Source of the DNA: JAFGBN01 sp964394145
Lineage (GTDB): Bacteria; Chloroflexota; Dehalococcoidia; GIF9; AB-539-J10
DNA: 64,000 nucleotides
Assembly: GCA_964394145.1 (NCBI GenBank)
Contig: CAYMVL010000020.1
Location: 9,215 to 73,214, forward strand
Direction: 5' to 3'
Positions 50,257 to 58,250 of the stretch are shown piece after piece. Below the pieces are notes generated by a model. That model worked only from the letters and a program-made list of their open reading frames with translations, ran no database searches and had not been told where the DNA came from. Position 1 is the stretch's first letter, and each line of letters begins with the position of its first letter. A program made the position numbers and the translations under genes.

Positions 50257-51440
50257 ATAGCAGGCAAATCAGACCAAATGTTTACTCGGTTGGAGCGGTT
50301 GACTGGGACAGACGCTTATTTGATGCACTTGTGCCGCTTCCTGACGGCACCAGTTACAACTCATATCTCATTCGAGGGAACACCAAGACGGCGCTTATCG
50401 ATACGGTAGACTCCTCCATGGGGGACATGCTACTAAGTAATCTGGGCCAGCTTGGAGTTGAGACCATAGACTATGTTATTGCTAATCACGCGGAGCAAGA
50501 CCATAGCGGCTCTATACCACCAGTCCTCCAAAAATACCCTGATGCACAAGTCGTCTGCACGCCGAGATGTAAAGGGATGCTCATAGACCTGCTAATGATT
50601 CCAGAACAGAGGCTTATAACGGTCAATGATAAAGACACCATCTCTTTAGGAGATAAGACGCTGGAGTTTATCCATGCTCCCTGGGTGCACTGGCCTGAGA
50701 CTATGCTTACCTATCTGAAGGAAGAGAAAATGCTTTTCACCTGCGATTTCTTGGGTTCTCATTTAGCCACAACGGACTTGTATGTGACAGACGAAGGGCA
50801 ACTCTATGAGGCAGCCAAGAGGTATTATGCCGAAATCATGATGCCGTACCGGACCAATGTTCAGAAGAATTTGGACAAATTGGAGGGTTATCAAATCGAT
50901 ATTATAGCGCCCAGCCATGGTCCTATGTATGACAAACCTGAGTTTATCCTGAACGCATATCATAGCTGGGCCTTTGACGAGCCCAGGAACATTGTGGTAC
51001 TACCTTACATCTCCATGCATGGCAGCACAGAAAAGATGGTCGACTACCTCGTCGCAGCCCTGGCAGACAGAAATATCACAGCTAAGCAGTTCGACTTGAC
51101 AGTAGCGGATGTGGGAAAGCTGGCGATGGCATTGGTAGATGCAGCTACACTGGTCATTGGCACACCCACTATTCTGGTCGGCCCTCATCCAAATGTTGCC
51201 TATGCTACATTTCTAGTCAACGTCCTGAAGCCCAAAGTGGAGTTTGTCTCCATTATTGGCTCTTACGGCTGGGGCGGCAAGTCTGTGGAGCAGCTCACCG
51301 CCATGATCTCAAACTTGAAAGTAGAGTTGCTAGACCCAGTACTTAGCAAAGGGTTCCCTAAAGAAGCGGATTTCAAGGCTCTGGATAACCTGGCTAACAC
51401 TATCGCAGAGAAGCATAGAGCACGCGGCTTTACCCAGTAA
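50253..51440 (+). CDS. Flavodiiron protein (NO/O2 reductase, FprA type)
   Basis: A 395-residue protein with an N-terminal metallo-beta-lactamase diiron domain (HAEQDHSG at 79-86, then WVHWPETM, CDFLGSH and APSHGP) and a C-terminal flavodoxin domain (SMHGSTEKM from about 252). It reduces NO or O2 to N2O or water using rubredoxin electrons. Its ATG overlaps hcp, so the two NO-handling enzymes are coupled. No extra rubredoxin domain is attached. Confidence 0.95.
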   Translation: MNSRQIRPNVYSVGAVDWDRRLFDALVPLPDGTSYNSYLIRGNTKTALIDTVDSSMGDMLLSNLGQLGVETIDYVIANHAEQDHSGSIPPVLQKYPDAQVVCTPRCKGMLIDLLMIPEQRLITVNDKDTISLGDKTLEFIHAPWVHWPETMLTYLKEEKMLFTCDFLGSHLATTDLYVTDEGQLYEAAKRYYAEIMMPYRTNVQKNLDKLEGYQIDIIAPSHGPMYDKPEFILNAYHSWAFDEPRNIVVLPYISMHGSTEKMVDYLVAALADRNITAKQFDLTVADVGKLAMALVDAATLVIGTPTILVGPHPNVAYATFLVNVLKPKVEFVSIIGSYGWGGKSVEQLTAMISNLKVELLDPVLSKGFPKEADFKALDNLANTIAEKHRARGFTQ

Positions 51441-51562
51441 ATTCATCCAAGAGGGGAAACAAAGCTAGCTGAAGTGCTGATCGATGAAATCGGAGTTGCT
51501 AACTCGGTGGACCGATAGTTGGGACAGTAAAGAAACCGAGGAATTAAGGAGTTATTTGAACC

Positions 51563-51829
51563 ATGCTTAGCGGATGCCCCGGAGCTGACAAGATTAAGAA
51601 CCCCGTTCCTGCATACAGTAATTGCCCTCTATGTGGAGAGGAAGTTGAGGTATGGAGCGATGAGTTCTACACTACGTGCCCTAAGTGTGGTGCAATCGTG
51701 GTCGGGGAACATCCTCCTGCCTGCGTAGAGTGGTGCAAGTACGCCAGAGAGTGTCTCGGGTTGAGAAAATATAATCGATTGATGCAAGAGAAGCAAGTAT
51801 ACGACGCATTAAATCAAGATGAAAAATGA
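51563..51829 (+). CDS. Cys-rich small protein, unknown function
   Basis: An 88-residue protein with eight Cys at 5, 21, 24, 39, 42, 54, 58 and 64. Two CPxC-type pairs (CPLCGEE and CPKCGAI) look like a zinc ribbon or rubredoxin-like knuckle. The PACVEWCKYAREC segment is a motif I associate with anaerobe stress proteins but cannot assign. AAGGAG is 11 nt before the ATG. It sits between fprA and usp in the redox-stress cluster. Confidence 0.7.
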   Translation: MLSGCPGADKIKNPVPAYSNCPLCGEEVEVWSDEFYTTCPKCGAIVVGEHPPACVEWCKYARECLGLRKYNRLMQEKQVYDALNQDEK

Positions 51830-51971
51830 CATGGGGTTACGAATATGGCGAAGATTCCACAAGAAGCAGATGCCATGAGATTTGATAGTAATCAGGTGAG
51901 CAAATGAGAATTTTTGGCATTCTGGAAAGCAGTAAACAGGCTGACAGAAATAAGAGAGGAGAGATGATAGA

Positions 51972-52415
51972 ATGTATCAAAGGGTGCTTGTTCCACTTGA
52001 TGGCTCGGAATTGGCCGAATCTGTCCTTCCCCACGTAAAAGCGATAGCCAAATGCTGTAATGTCGCAGAGGTGATACTGCTGCAAGTCGTTGAGCTCAGT
52101 CCTGCCTTGCGAGCGGCAGATGTCAACGTTCGTGCATTCCAGGAAGCCAGTGTGAAAGCAGGGAAAGAATATCTTTCGACGATTGAAGCTCAGCTTCGCT
52201 CGGAGGGATTGAATGTAAGATCTGAAGTACTGGCCGGCGCGGTTCCGGCTGCTACCATCGCAGACTTCATGCAACAGAATGGGGTAGACTTTGTTACCAT
52301 TACCACTCATGGTCGCTCTGGAATAAGTCGCTGGGTATTCGGCAGCGTTGCAGAGAAGCTCTTGCGCTGTTGCGGTATACCTATACTCGTGATCCGGCCT
52401 ACCTCAGAAAGCTAG
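51972..52415 (+). CDS. Universal stress protein UspA family
   Basis: A 147-residue single Usp domain. The N-terminal RVLVPLDGSELAE and the C-terminal nucleotide-binding TTHGRSGISRWVFGSVAEKLLRC with the PILVIRP ending mark the ATP-binding type. Stress genes lie on both sides. GAGGAGAG before the ATG is the likely ribosome binding site. Confidence 0.94.
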   Translation: MYQRVLVPLDGSELAESVLPHVKAIAKCCNVAEVILLQVVELSPALRAADVNVRAFQEASVKAGKEYLSTIEAQLRSEGLNVRSEVLAGAVPAATIADFMQQNGVDFVTITTHGRSGISRWVFGSVAEKLLRCCGIPILVIRPTSES

Positions 52416-52726
52416 TATCTGCCTTACTCCAGGTTAGCAAGAAGGCTAAGACGTTTCGCTCTAACGAGAAGACTGGAGGGATACGGAACCCAGAGCCGTA
52501 ACGGAAGCGGCACAGCAGGTGAAGGCGAGGTGGTTAATGAGAAGCTCAGGAAAATGGTGTAAATATGTTAGGAGCCACCTCGGGTCGTGAATATTCAATC
52601 GCTCGCTTTAAGAACAAATTGTGTGACAAATTAATTCAGAGAGAAAATTGAGGCGGAGGTGTGAAAAATGCTAAAGATACCGTAAGGAGCAAACTCAATT
52701 AGATTTCAGAATGAGGAGGTGAGAAA
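52416..52726 (+). other. Leader-like region before the superoxide reductase gene
   Basis: About 311 nt without a gene. CGAGGTGG near 52529 and CCACCTCG near 52572 can pair over a loop of about 40 nt, which may be leader structure. A 17-codon frame with a GAGGTGG start signal lies inside. No known riboswitch or confirmed promoter was recognised. Confidence 0.4.
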
Positions 52727-53074
52727 ATGAAATTCGGAGAGCTCTTGAAAAGCAAAGAAGCAGAAGGAAAGGAAAAACATGTTCCCATAATCGAGGTGGG
52801 CAGGGGAAAAGGTGAGGTCGGCACAGACATGGTCCATGTTATGGTAGGCAAAGAGGTACCTCATCCTAATACTGTGGAACATCATATCGCCTGGATACAG
52901 CTTTTTGGAGTAAAGAAGGATGGACAGGTAATAGACCTTGGCAGGTCAGCCTTCGCACCGTCATATACGAATCCCAACGTCAGGTTTCACGTGCCGGTTG
53001 AAGAGTTTAAGTCCTTCTGTGCCCTTGCCTATTGCAATATACACGGCGTGTGGGAAAACTGCATCGAAATTTAG
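52727..53074 (+). CDS. Superoxide reductase (neelaredoxin type)
   Basis: A 115-residue class II superoxide reductase that turns superoxide into peroxide without making O2. The active iron site residues are H18 in GKEKHVP with the adjacent E16-K17 pair, H46 and H52 in HPNTVEHHI, and C103/H106 in CNIHGVWEN. There is no N-terminal desulforedoxin domain. GAGGAGG precedes the ATG. It pairs with the peroxiredoxin 76 nt downstream to remove the peroxide formed. Confidence 0.94.
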   Translation: MKFGELLKSKEAEGKEKHVPIIEVGRGKGEVGTDMVHVMVGKEVPHPNTVEHHIAWIQLFGVKKDGQVIDLGRSAFAPSYTNPNVRFHVPVEEFKSFCALAYCNIHGVWENCIEI

Positions 53075-53150
53075 AGGAAAGGAGGTCAGTGTCCAGCGAA
53101 GGGAATAAGTTCGATCCAGAGGAAACCATAAATATAGGAGGTACGATAAC

Positions 53151-53801
53151 ATGGAAGAAACAAGGGAACAAATAGTGAGTATGCCCAGAATAGGTGAACT
53201 GGCACCAGCTTTCGAAGCGGTCACCAGTCACGGAGTGCTTAAGCTGGAGGATTTTAAGGGGAGCTGGCTGATTCTGTTTTCCCACCCCGCAGACTTCACC
53301 CCTGTGTGCACTACCGAGTTCATAGCCTTCGCCGAAATCTTCCCTGAACTGCAGAAGCGAGGCGTGGAGCTTCTCGGGCTGAGCGTTGACAGCGTTTCTT
53401 CTCACATCGCCTGGGCGCGCAACGTAGAGGAGAAAACGGGGGTAAAGATACCCTTCCCCATCATCGCTGATTTGAACAAAGATGTCTCTCTCGCTTACGG
53501 CATGATTCACCCCGGTCAAAGCAAGACCGAGACCGTCAGATGCGTGTTCATAATAGACCCTAACCAGATTATCAGGACGATTCTCTACTACCCTCTAACA
53601 ACAGGCAGAAACATGGATGAAATATTGAGAATAGTGGACGCCCTGCAAACGACAGATCAGAATGCCGTGGCTACTCCGGCGAACTGGAGACCGGGAGATA
53701 TGGTGGTGGTGCCGCCGCCAAACACTCAAGAGATGGCTGAAGAGAGACTCAAGCAAAAGTATGAGTGCGTTGACTGGTACCTGTGCAAGAAAAGACTTTA
53801 G
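53151..53801 (+). CDS. Peroxiredoxin (Prx6/AhpC-like)
   Basis: A 216-residue thiol peroxidase with the catalytic Cys53 in HPADFTPVCTTEF. The length and the C-terminal CVDWYLC pair match the archaeal/anaerobe Prx6-like group with possible resolving Cys. TAGGAGG is 9 nt before the ATG. The usual thiol electron donors nearby (glutaredoxin and thioredoxin reductase relics at 44980-45357) are broken, so it must use another donor. Confidence 0.95.
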   Translation: MEETREQIVSMPRIGELAPAFEAVTSHGVLKLEDFKGSWLILFSHPADFTPVCTTEFIAFAEIFPELQKRGVELLGLSVDSVSSHIAWARNVEEKTGVKIPFPIIADLNKDVSLAYGMIHPGQSKTETVRCVFIIDPNQIIRTILYYPLTTGRNMDEILRIVDALQTTDQNAVATPANWRPGDMVVVPPPNTQEMAEERLKQKYECVDWYLCKKRL

Positions 53802-53825
53802 GCAAGAGAAATAAAGGAGGCGCAT

Positions 53826-54047
53826 ATGGCATGCATTAGCCCTGATGGAAAGCCCACAGAGTCGGGCAGCAAGATGCTCCGCGCATTAAAATCTGGCTTA
53901 AGCTCCCCAGAAGAAATCGCCAAGAACGCTGAGCTTCCTCTCTTCAGGGTAAGGAGCGGGCTCCGTGAACTCGCCCAAGCTGGATTAGCGAATCAAAAAG
54001 GTGATGTATACGAGCTCAGCGAAAAAGGAATCGAGTTAATCAAGTAA
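53826..54047 (+). CDS. Small winged-helix DNA-binding protein
   Basis: A 73-residue protein. SGSKMLRALKSGLSSPEEIA, then LPLFRVRSGLRELAQAGLA, and a short beta wing (YELSEKGIELI) form a winged helix of the MarR/ArsR type. There is no sensor domain, though Cys3 is near the N-terminus. AAAGGAGG lies before the ATG. It is the last gene of the stress cluster and a candidate local regulator. Confidence 0.75.
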   Translation: MACISPDGKPTESGSKMLRALKSGLSSPEEIAKNAELPLFRVRSGLRELAQAGLANQKGDVYELSEKGIELIK

Positions 54048-54053
54048 ATACTT

Positions 54054-54086
54054 GTGTGGCACTTCTTTTCTGAAGAGGTGCCACAC
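54054..54086 (+). terminator. Strong hairpin at the end of the stress cluster
   Basis: GTGTGGCACTTCTT pairs with AAGAGGTGCCACAC (14 bp, one G-T) around a 5-nt loop, 7 nt after the winged-helix stop. The following CCTTATTTCT is only moderately T-rich, but the stem strength and position make termination likely. Confidence 0.7.
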
Positions 54087-54463
54087 CCTTATTTCTAGGA
54101 CTGCTTATTGGCTGGCAGGAGCTTCACGAGCGATTACTCTAGAGCAGGCCAGCAGGACAACAAGCAGCATCGGGATTGACAAGAAAGCTGGACATGAGGA
54201 TTGAGGATTAGCTTACTCTCGCTGATACACAAGCTGGAAGCTCAATCGGAGCCGCGACATTAGTGAAGAACAATGTCATATTACTGGTGTCCACTGCTAG
54301 GACTTGGACCCGGCGGAAGTAGATAGCTCTTCCGCAATCGGAGTTAGCGATAGCGAGTTAGGCTTAGTCAAAAGTCCCGGCAATGATCGTTAAATAGGCA
54401 ATAGCGACTAGTTTGATTATCAACTTTAGTGATAGAATGGAAAAGGTTTTTGGGTGATGAGCG
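54087..54463. other. Spacer between stress cluster and corA
   Basis: About 377 nt without a recognised gene or repeat. A TTGATTATCAA palindrome near 54410 and a TAGAAT near 54434 might belong to a corA promoter, but the spacing is not convincing. Confidence 0.4.
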
Positions 54464-55423
54464 ATGAGCATTATGTCAGATATTGGGGAGCACACACCAA
54501 ATATCAATTCAACCACTCAGGGCAGGTTAACCTGGGTGTACATTGAGAAGCCTTCCATCAATGAGGTTAGGTTCTTAGACCAGAAGTTCAATTTCCATCC
54601 GCTCAATTTAGACGACGTTCTCAGCCGTATACAACGGCCTAAGATCGATGAATATGAGGACCATTTGTTCATGGTGCTACACTTCCCCGTATTTGACAAG
54701 GAGAACCGTATAACAAAGCCCAGCGAAGTGGATATCTTTATTGGGGAAAACTATCTGGTCACAATACATAAATCGGCTGATCTCAAGCCATTATCCAAGT
54801 TTTTCCGAGACTGCCAGACGCATCCAGAAAGCAGAAAGAGTTATCTGGAGGGAGGCTCAGGATTCCTGCTCTACCACATACTCGACAGGCTTGTTAGCTA
54901 CTGTTTTCCTATCCTCGGCAAGATTATGGAAAACATCGACGATGTAGAAGACCTAATCTTTACGAAACCAGTTCCTTCCACGGTCAGCCAGATTTCTCTA
55001 ATCCGGCGCGATCTTATTTCCTTCCGCCGCGTCGTTCATCCTCAGGTCGCGGTGATTGAGACGCTGGAGAAGAAAGAGTACCACTTCTTTAAGGGAGAAC
55101 AGGAAATCTATTTCGGTGATATTGCTGACCATATCCGCAAGATCTGGGATGGCCTTGAAGACAGTAAAGAGGTCATAGATGGACTTGCCGACACCAGCAA
55201 TTGGCTAACCTCACATCGAATCCAAGAGATAATGCGGATACTGACTATCATCATGGGAGTTATGGCGCCACCCACCTTGATAGCTAGCATTTGGGGTATG
55301 AATATTCCTTTACCTGGCGGAGTAGAATCTGGTAGCCTTCTGCCTTTAGGTATTCTGTTTGCTCTCATGGCGATTACGGGGGGAGCGATATTTTTTTACA
55401 TTCACCGTCGTGGATATCTCTAA
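54464..55423 (+). CDS. corA: CorA-family Mg2+ transporter
   Basis: A 319-residue divalent cation channel. A cytoplasmic alpha/beta and helical funnel domain is followed by two C-terminal membrane helices with the signature GMN in SIWGMNIPLPG, which forms the pore entrance. It transports Mg2+, or Co2+/Ni2+ in some members. The C-terminal YIHRRGYL is usual. It is a single gene 40 nt before the Mut7-C gene. Confidence 0.94.
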   Translation: MSIMSDIGEHTPNINSTTQGRLTWVYIEKPSINEVRFLDQKFNFHPLNLDDVLSRIQRPKIDEYEDHLFMVLHFPVFDKENRITKPSEVDIFIGENYLVTIHKSADLKPLSKFFRDCQTHPESRKSYLEGGSGFLLYHILDRLVSYCFPILGKIMENIDDVEDLIFTKPVPSTVSQISLIRRDLISFRRVVHPQVAVIETLEKKEYHFFKGEQEIYFGDIADHIRKIWDGLEDSKEVIDGLADTSNWLTSHRIQEIMRILTIIMGVMAPPTLIASIWGMNIPLPGGVESGSLLPLGILFALMAITGGAIFFYIHRRGYL

Positions 55424-55462
55424 CCCCCACCTAAATCAGTTCATGCTTATACTGGGCCAGCC

Positions 55463-55936
55463 GTGGAAATCAAATTCATTGCAGACAACAACGTTGGTAA
55501 GCTAGCCCGATGGTTAAGGATAATAGGCTACGATACTGCACTTTTCAAGGAGAAGAATGATCTTAGAATGATTCAAATCGCCCTTCATGAGAACAGAGTG
55601 ATTTTAACCAGAGATTCCCAGCTCTTGAAGAGGCGTATCATCGCAAGTGGCAGGCTAAGAGCTGTCTTTGTCATGCAGAATGACCCGAAAGCACAATTGA
55701 AGGGAATAGTCGAGAAACTGAGTCTAAGCTACTCTTTCAGCCCTTTTTCTCTTTGCCTTGAATGTAACGGGCGATTGACTGCTCGGGAGAAAGAGGAGGT
55801 GCGAAATCTGGTCCCTCCTCACGTATTTGAGACTCAAAATCAGTTCATGCAATGCCCTGTTTGCTATCGTGTTTACTGGCAAGGTACACACTGGCAAGCA
55901 ATGACCAGAGAATTGGAAAACTTGCAGAGGGAATGA
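55463..55936 (+). CDS. Mut7-C PIN-domain RNase with zinc ribbon
   Basis: A 157-residue Mut7-C (DUF82) protein. The PIN-like nuclease part has Asp residues in FIADNNVGKLARWLRIIGYD and in ILTRDSQLLK, and the C-terminal zinc ribbon has CLECNGRL and CPVCYRVYWQG. It is proposed to act on RNA. It starts with GTG 40 nt after corA. Homologues are often stand-alone in archaea and Chloroflexota. Confidence 0.9.
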   Translation: MEIKFIADNNVGKLARWLRIIGYDTALFKEKNDLRMIQIALHENRVILTRDSQLLKRRIIASGRLRAVFVMQNDPKAQLKGIVEKLSLSYSFSPFSLCLECNGRLTAREKEEVRNLVPPHVFETQNQFMQCPVCYRVYWQGTHWQAMTRELENLQRE

Positions 55937-56147
55937 GCCAGACTGTTAACTGGAAGATAAGCATGAAGCCTATCAGATAAGTCAGTGGCCAAGTCGTATA
56001 CAAGGATAATGGCAGAAATTAGACCCTGATGCTATACTCATTCATATCTCAGTGAGATGGTTAGTATGCCAGCGACTTTCACAAAATGAGTCTGCAGCAA
56101 AAAGTCAGATATAGCTGGGGAACTGAGCAAGCAGTGGTTTAATCGTT

Positions 56148-56939
56148 ATGCTACTGGCTATTGATATCGGAAACACCAGCATTCATTTAGGTATATTTGA
56201 CAAGGATAGACTAAAGGTCTCTTGGCAACTGGCCAGTGAGATCCAGCGTATGGCAGATGACTATGGCATTTCGTTGCTCAATCTTTTGGAATTTCAGAAG
56301 TTATCCTATACAGAGATCACAGGGGTATCATTATGTAGCGTTGTACCCCCACTAGTACACACATTTGAAAAGATGTGTGAGAGCTATTTCGGTATCAGCC
56401 CCTTTGTGGTCGAAGCTGGCGTCAAAACAGGCATGCGCATCCGCTTAGATAACCCTCGAGAAGTTGGCCCCGACCGCGTCGTCAATGCTGTCGCCGCTCA
56501 AGATCTCTACGGAAAGCCGATAATAGTAATTGACCTTGGCACTGCTACCACCTTCGATGTCGTTTCCAAAGAAGGAGACTACCTTGGAGGCGCTATTGCT
56601 CCAGGAATTAGTATAGCTGGCGAAGCATTATTCAGTCGCACTGCTGCACTGCCTCGCATAGAGTTAGTCCGGCCCGCACAAGTCATCGGCAGAAATACCG
56701 TCTCTGCTATGCAATCAGGTATAATCTTTGGTTACATCGGGCTCATTCAAGGTATGATACAGCGAATAGAGCGAGAATTGGGAAGCAAGCTGAAAGTAGT
56801 AGCTACTGGAGGAGAGGCTCACTCTATCGGGAAGGAGATACCCGAGATAGACGCAATAAACCCCAACCTGACGCTAATCGGATTGCGCCTCATTTATGAA
56901 ATGAATTTGGCCGAAAGACAAAAACGAGGAGTAAGTTAA
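56148..56939 (+). CDS. coaX: Type III pantothenate kinase
   Basis: Phosphorylates pantothenate in the first step of CoA synthesis. A 263-residue protein of the ASKHA fold: the phosphate loops are DIGNTSIHLGIF (5-16) and DLGTATTFD, with GPDRVVNAVA between them. It heads a coaX-coaBC-valS unit on the same strand, so two CoA steps are encoded together. Confidence 0.95.
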   Translation: MLLAIDIGNTSIHLGIFDKDRLKVSWQLASEIQRMADDYGISLLNLLEFQKLSYTEITGVSLCSVVPPLVHTFEKMCESYFGISPFVVEAGVKTGMRIRLDNPREVGPDRVVNAVAAQDLYGKPIIVIDLGTATTFDVVSKEGDYLGGAIAPGISIAGEALFSRTAALPRIELVRPAQVIGRNTVSAMQSGIIFGYIGLIQGMIQRIERELGSKLKVVATGGEAHSIGKEIPEIDAINPNLTLIGLRLIYEMNLAERQKRGVS

Positions 56940-56997
56940 GCAGTGCAAATGAATCTGACCTCAGCGTTCCAGTTGGAGTGCACGACAAAGGAGCTGT

Positions 56998-58236
56998 ATG
57001 AATATTCAACCGAATCTCCCCTGCGGTAGCAGGGTGCTCAGCAACAAGAGCGTCGTACTGGGGGTAACAGGAAGTATTGCTGCCTATAAGGCGGTAGAAA
57101 TTGCCAGTCAATTAACACAGGCGCGGGCAATGGTCAGCGTAATTATGACTAGAGAAGCGACCGAGTTCATGACTCCATTGACATTCCAAGCGATCACCCA
57201 CAGACCTGTGGCTACCGACGTATTCGAGTTGGGCGCCGAATCTCAGATTATGCATATATCCCTGGCCCAGACTGCCGATGTGGTAGTTATTGCTCCAGCC
57301 ACCGCCAATATAATGGCTAAGCTAGCTGCTGGCATCGCTGATGATATCCTGTGCTCCACAGTCATCGCCACTAAAGCACCCGTGCTTATAGCGCCTGCTA
57401 TGGAAGCAAACATGTACGCTAATCCTGCAACTCAGGACAACCTGTTGAAGCTAAAGGCACGCAACTTCAGCACCGTTGGCCCAGCTTGGGGTAGATCAGC
57501 CTCAGGGACTGAAGGACTAGGGCGGCTCATTGACATCACGAGTATTATGAGCTCCATTTGCCAGATACTGGGCAAGAGCGGCGACTTGGCAGGCAGTCAT
57601 ATCGTGGTTACTGCGGGTGGTACCCGAGAGCCTATCGACCCGGTTCGCTACATCGGCAACCACTCATCAGGCAAGATGGGCTATGCGTTGGCCGAGGCAG
57701 CACGCGATAGAGGCGCCAGCGTATCCCTAATCACAGCGCCTACTTACCTTAGCGAGCCTATGGGAGTCGACATAGTAGATGTTAATACCGCACAGGAGAT
57801 GTATGAAGCGGTGACAAGGGTGGTTTACGGGGCCGACGCCCTGATTATGGCAGCGGCCGTGGCTGATTATCGCCCGGCTAGCACGGCCCGACAGAAGATA
57901 AAGAAGGGAGATACCGGGTTAATATTAGAGCTGGAGCCCACTGCTGACATTCTGAGTACTGTAAAGGGAGACTTCCTTAAAATAGGCTTTGCTGCCGAAA
58001 GTAGCGATTTGCTGGAAAATGCCAAGCGGAAGCTGCAGCAAAAGGGACTCGACCTTATTGTGGCCAACGACATCACTGCTAGCGATAGCGGGTTCGGTGC
58101 CGATAACGATCAGGTAGCGATAATCGACCGGAAAGGCAAGGTTGACAGCTTGCCCTTACTCCCCAAACGTGAGGTGGCTGACCAGATTCTGGATAGACTG
58201 GTACCACTGCTCCATCGTAAGACAGAAAGACAATAG
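56998..58236 (+). CDS. coaBC: Bifunctional CoaBC (PPC synthetase and decarboxylase)
   Basis: A 412-residue fusion. The N-terminal flavoprotein decarboxylase CoaC (about 1-190) has GSIAAYKAVEIAS and APAMEANMYANP. The C-terminal CTP-dependent CoaB (about 200-412) has VTAGGTREPIDPVR and HSSGKMG and a conserved NDI near the end. It makes phosphopantetheine. AAAGGAG is 4 nt before the ATG, and valS follows after 14 nt. Confidence 0.96.
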   Translation: MNIQPNLPCGSRVLSNKSVVLGVTGSIAAYKAVEIASQLTQARAMVSVIMTREATEFMTPLTFQAITHRPVATDVFELGAESQIMHISLAQTADVVVIAPATANIMAKLAAGIADDILCSTVIATKAPVLIAPAMEANMYANPATQDNLLKLKARNFSTVGPAWGRSASGTEGLGRLIDITSIMSSICQILGKSGDLAGSHIVVTAGGTREPIDPVRYIGNHSSGKMGYALAEAARDRGASVSLITAPTYLSEPMGVDIVDVNTAQEMYEAVTRVVYGADALIMAAAVADYRPASTARQKIKKGDTGLILELEPTADILSTVKGDFLKIGFAAESSDLLENAKRKLQQKGLDLIVANDITASDSGFGADNDQVAIIDRKGKVDSLPLLPKREVADQILDRLVPLLHRKTERQ

Positions 58237-58250
58237 TATTAATTAGAATA

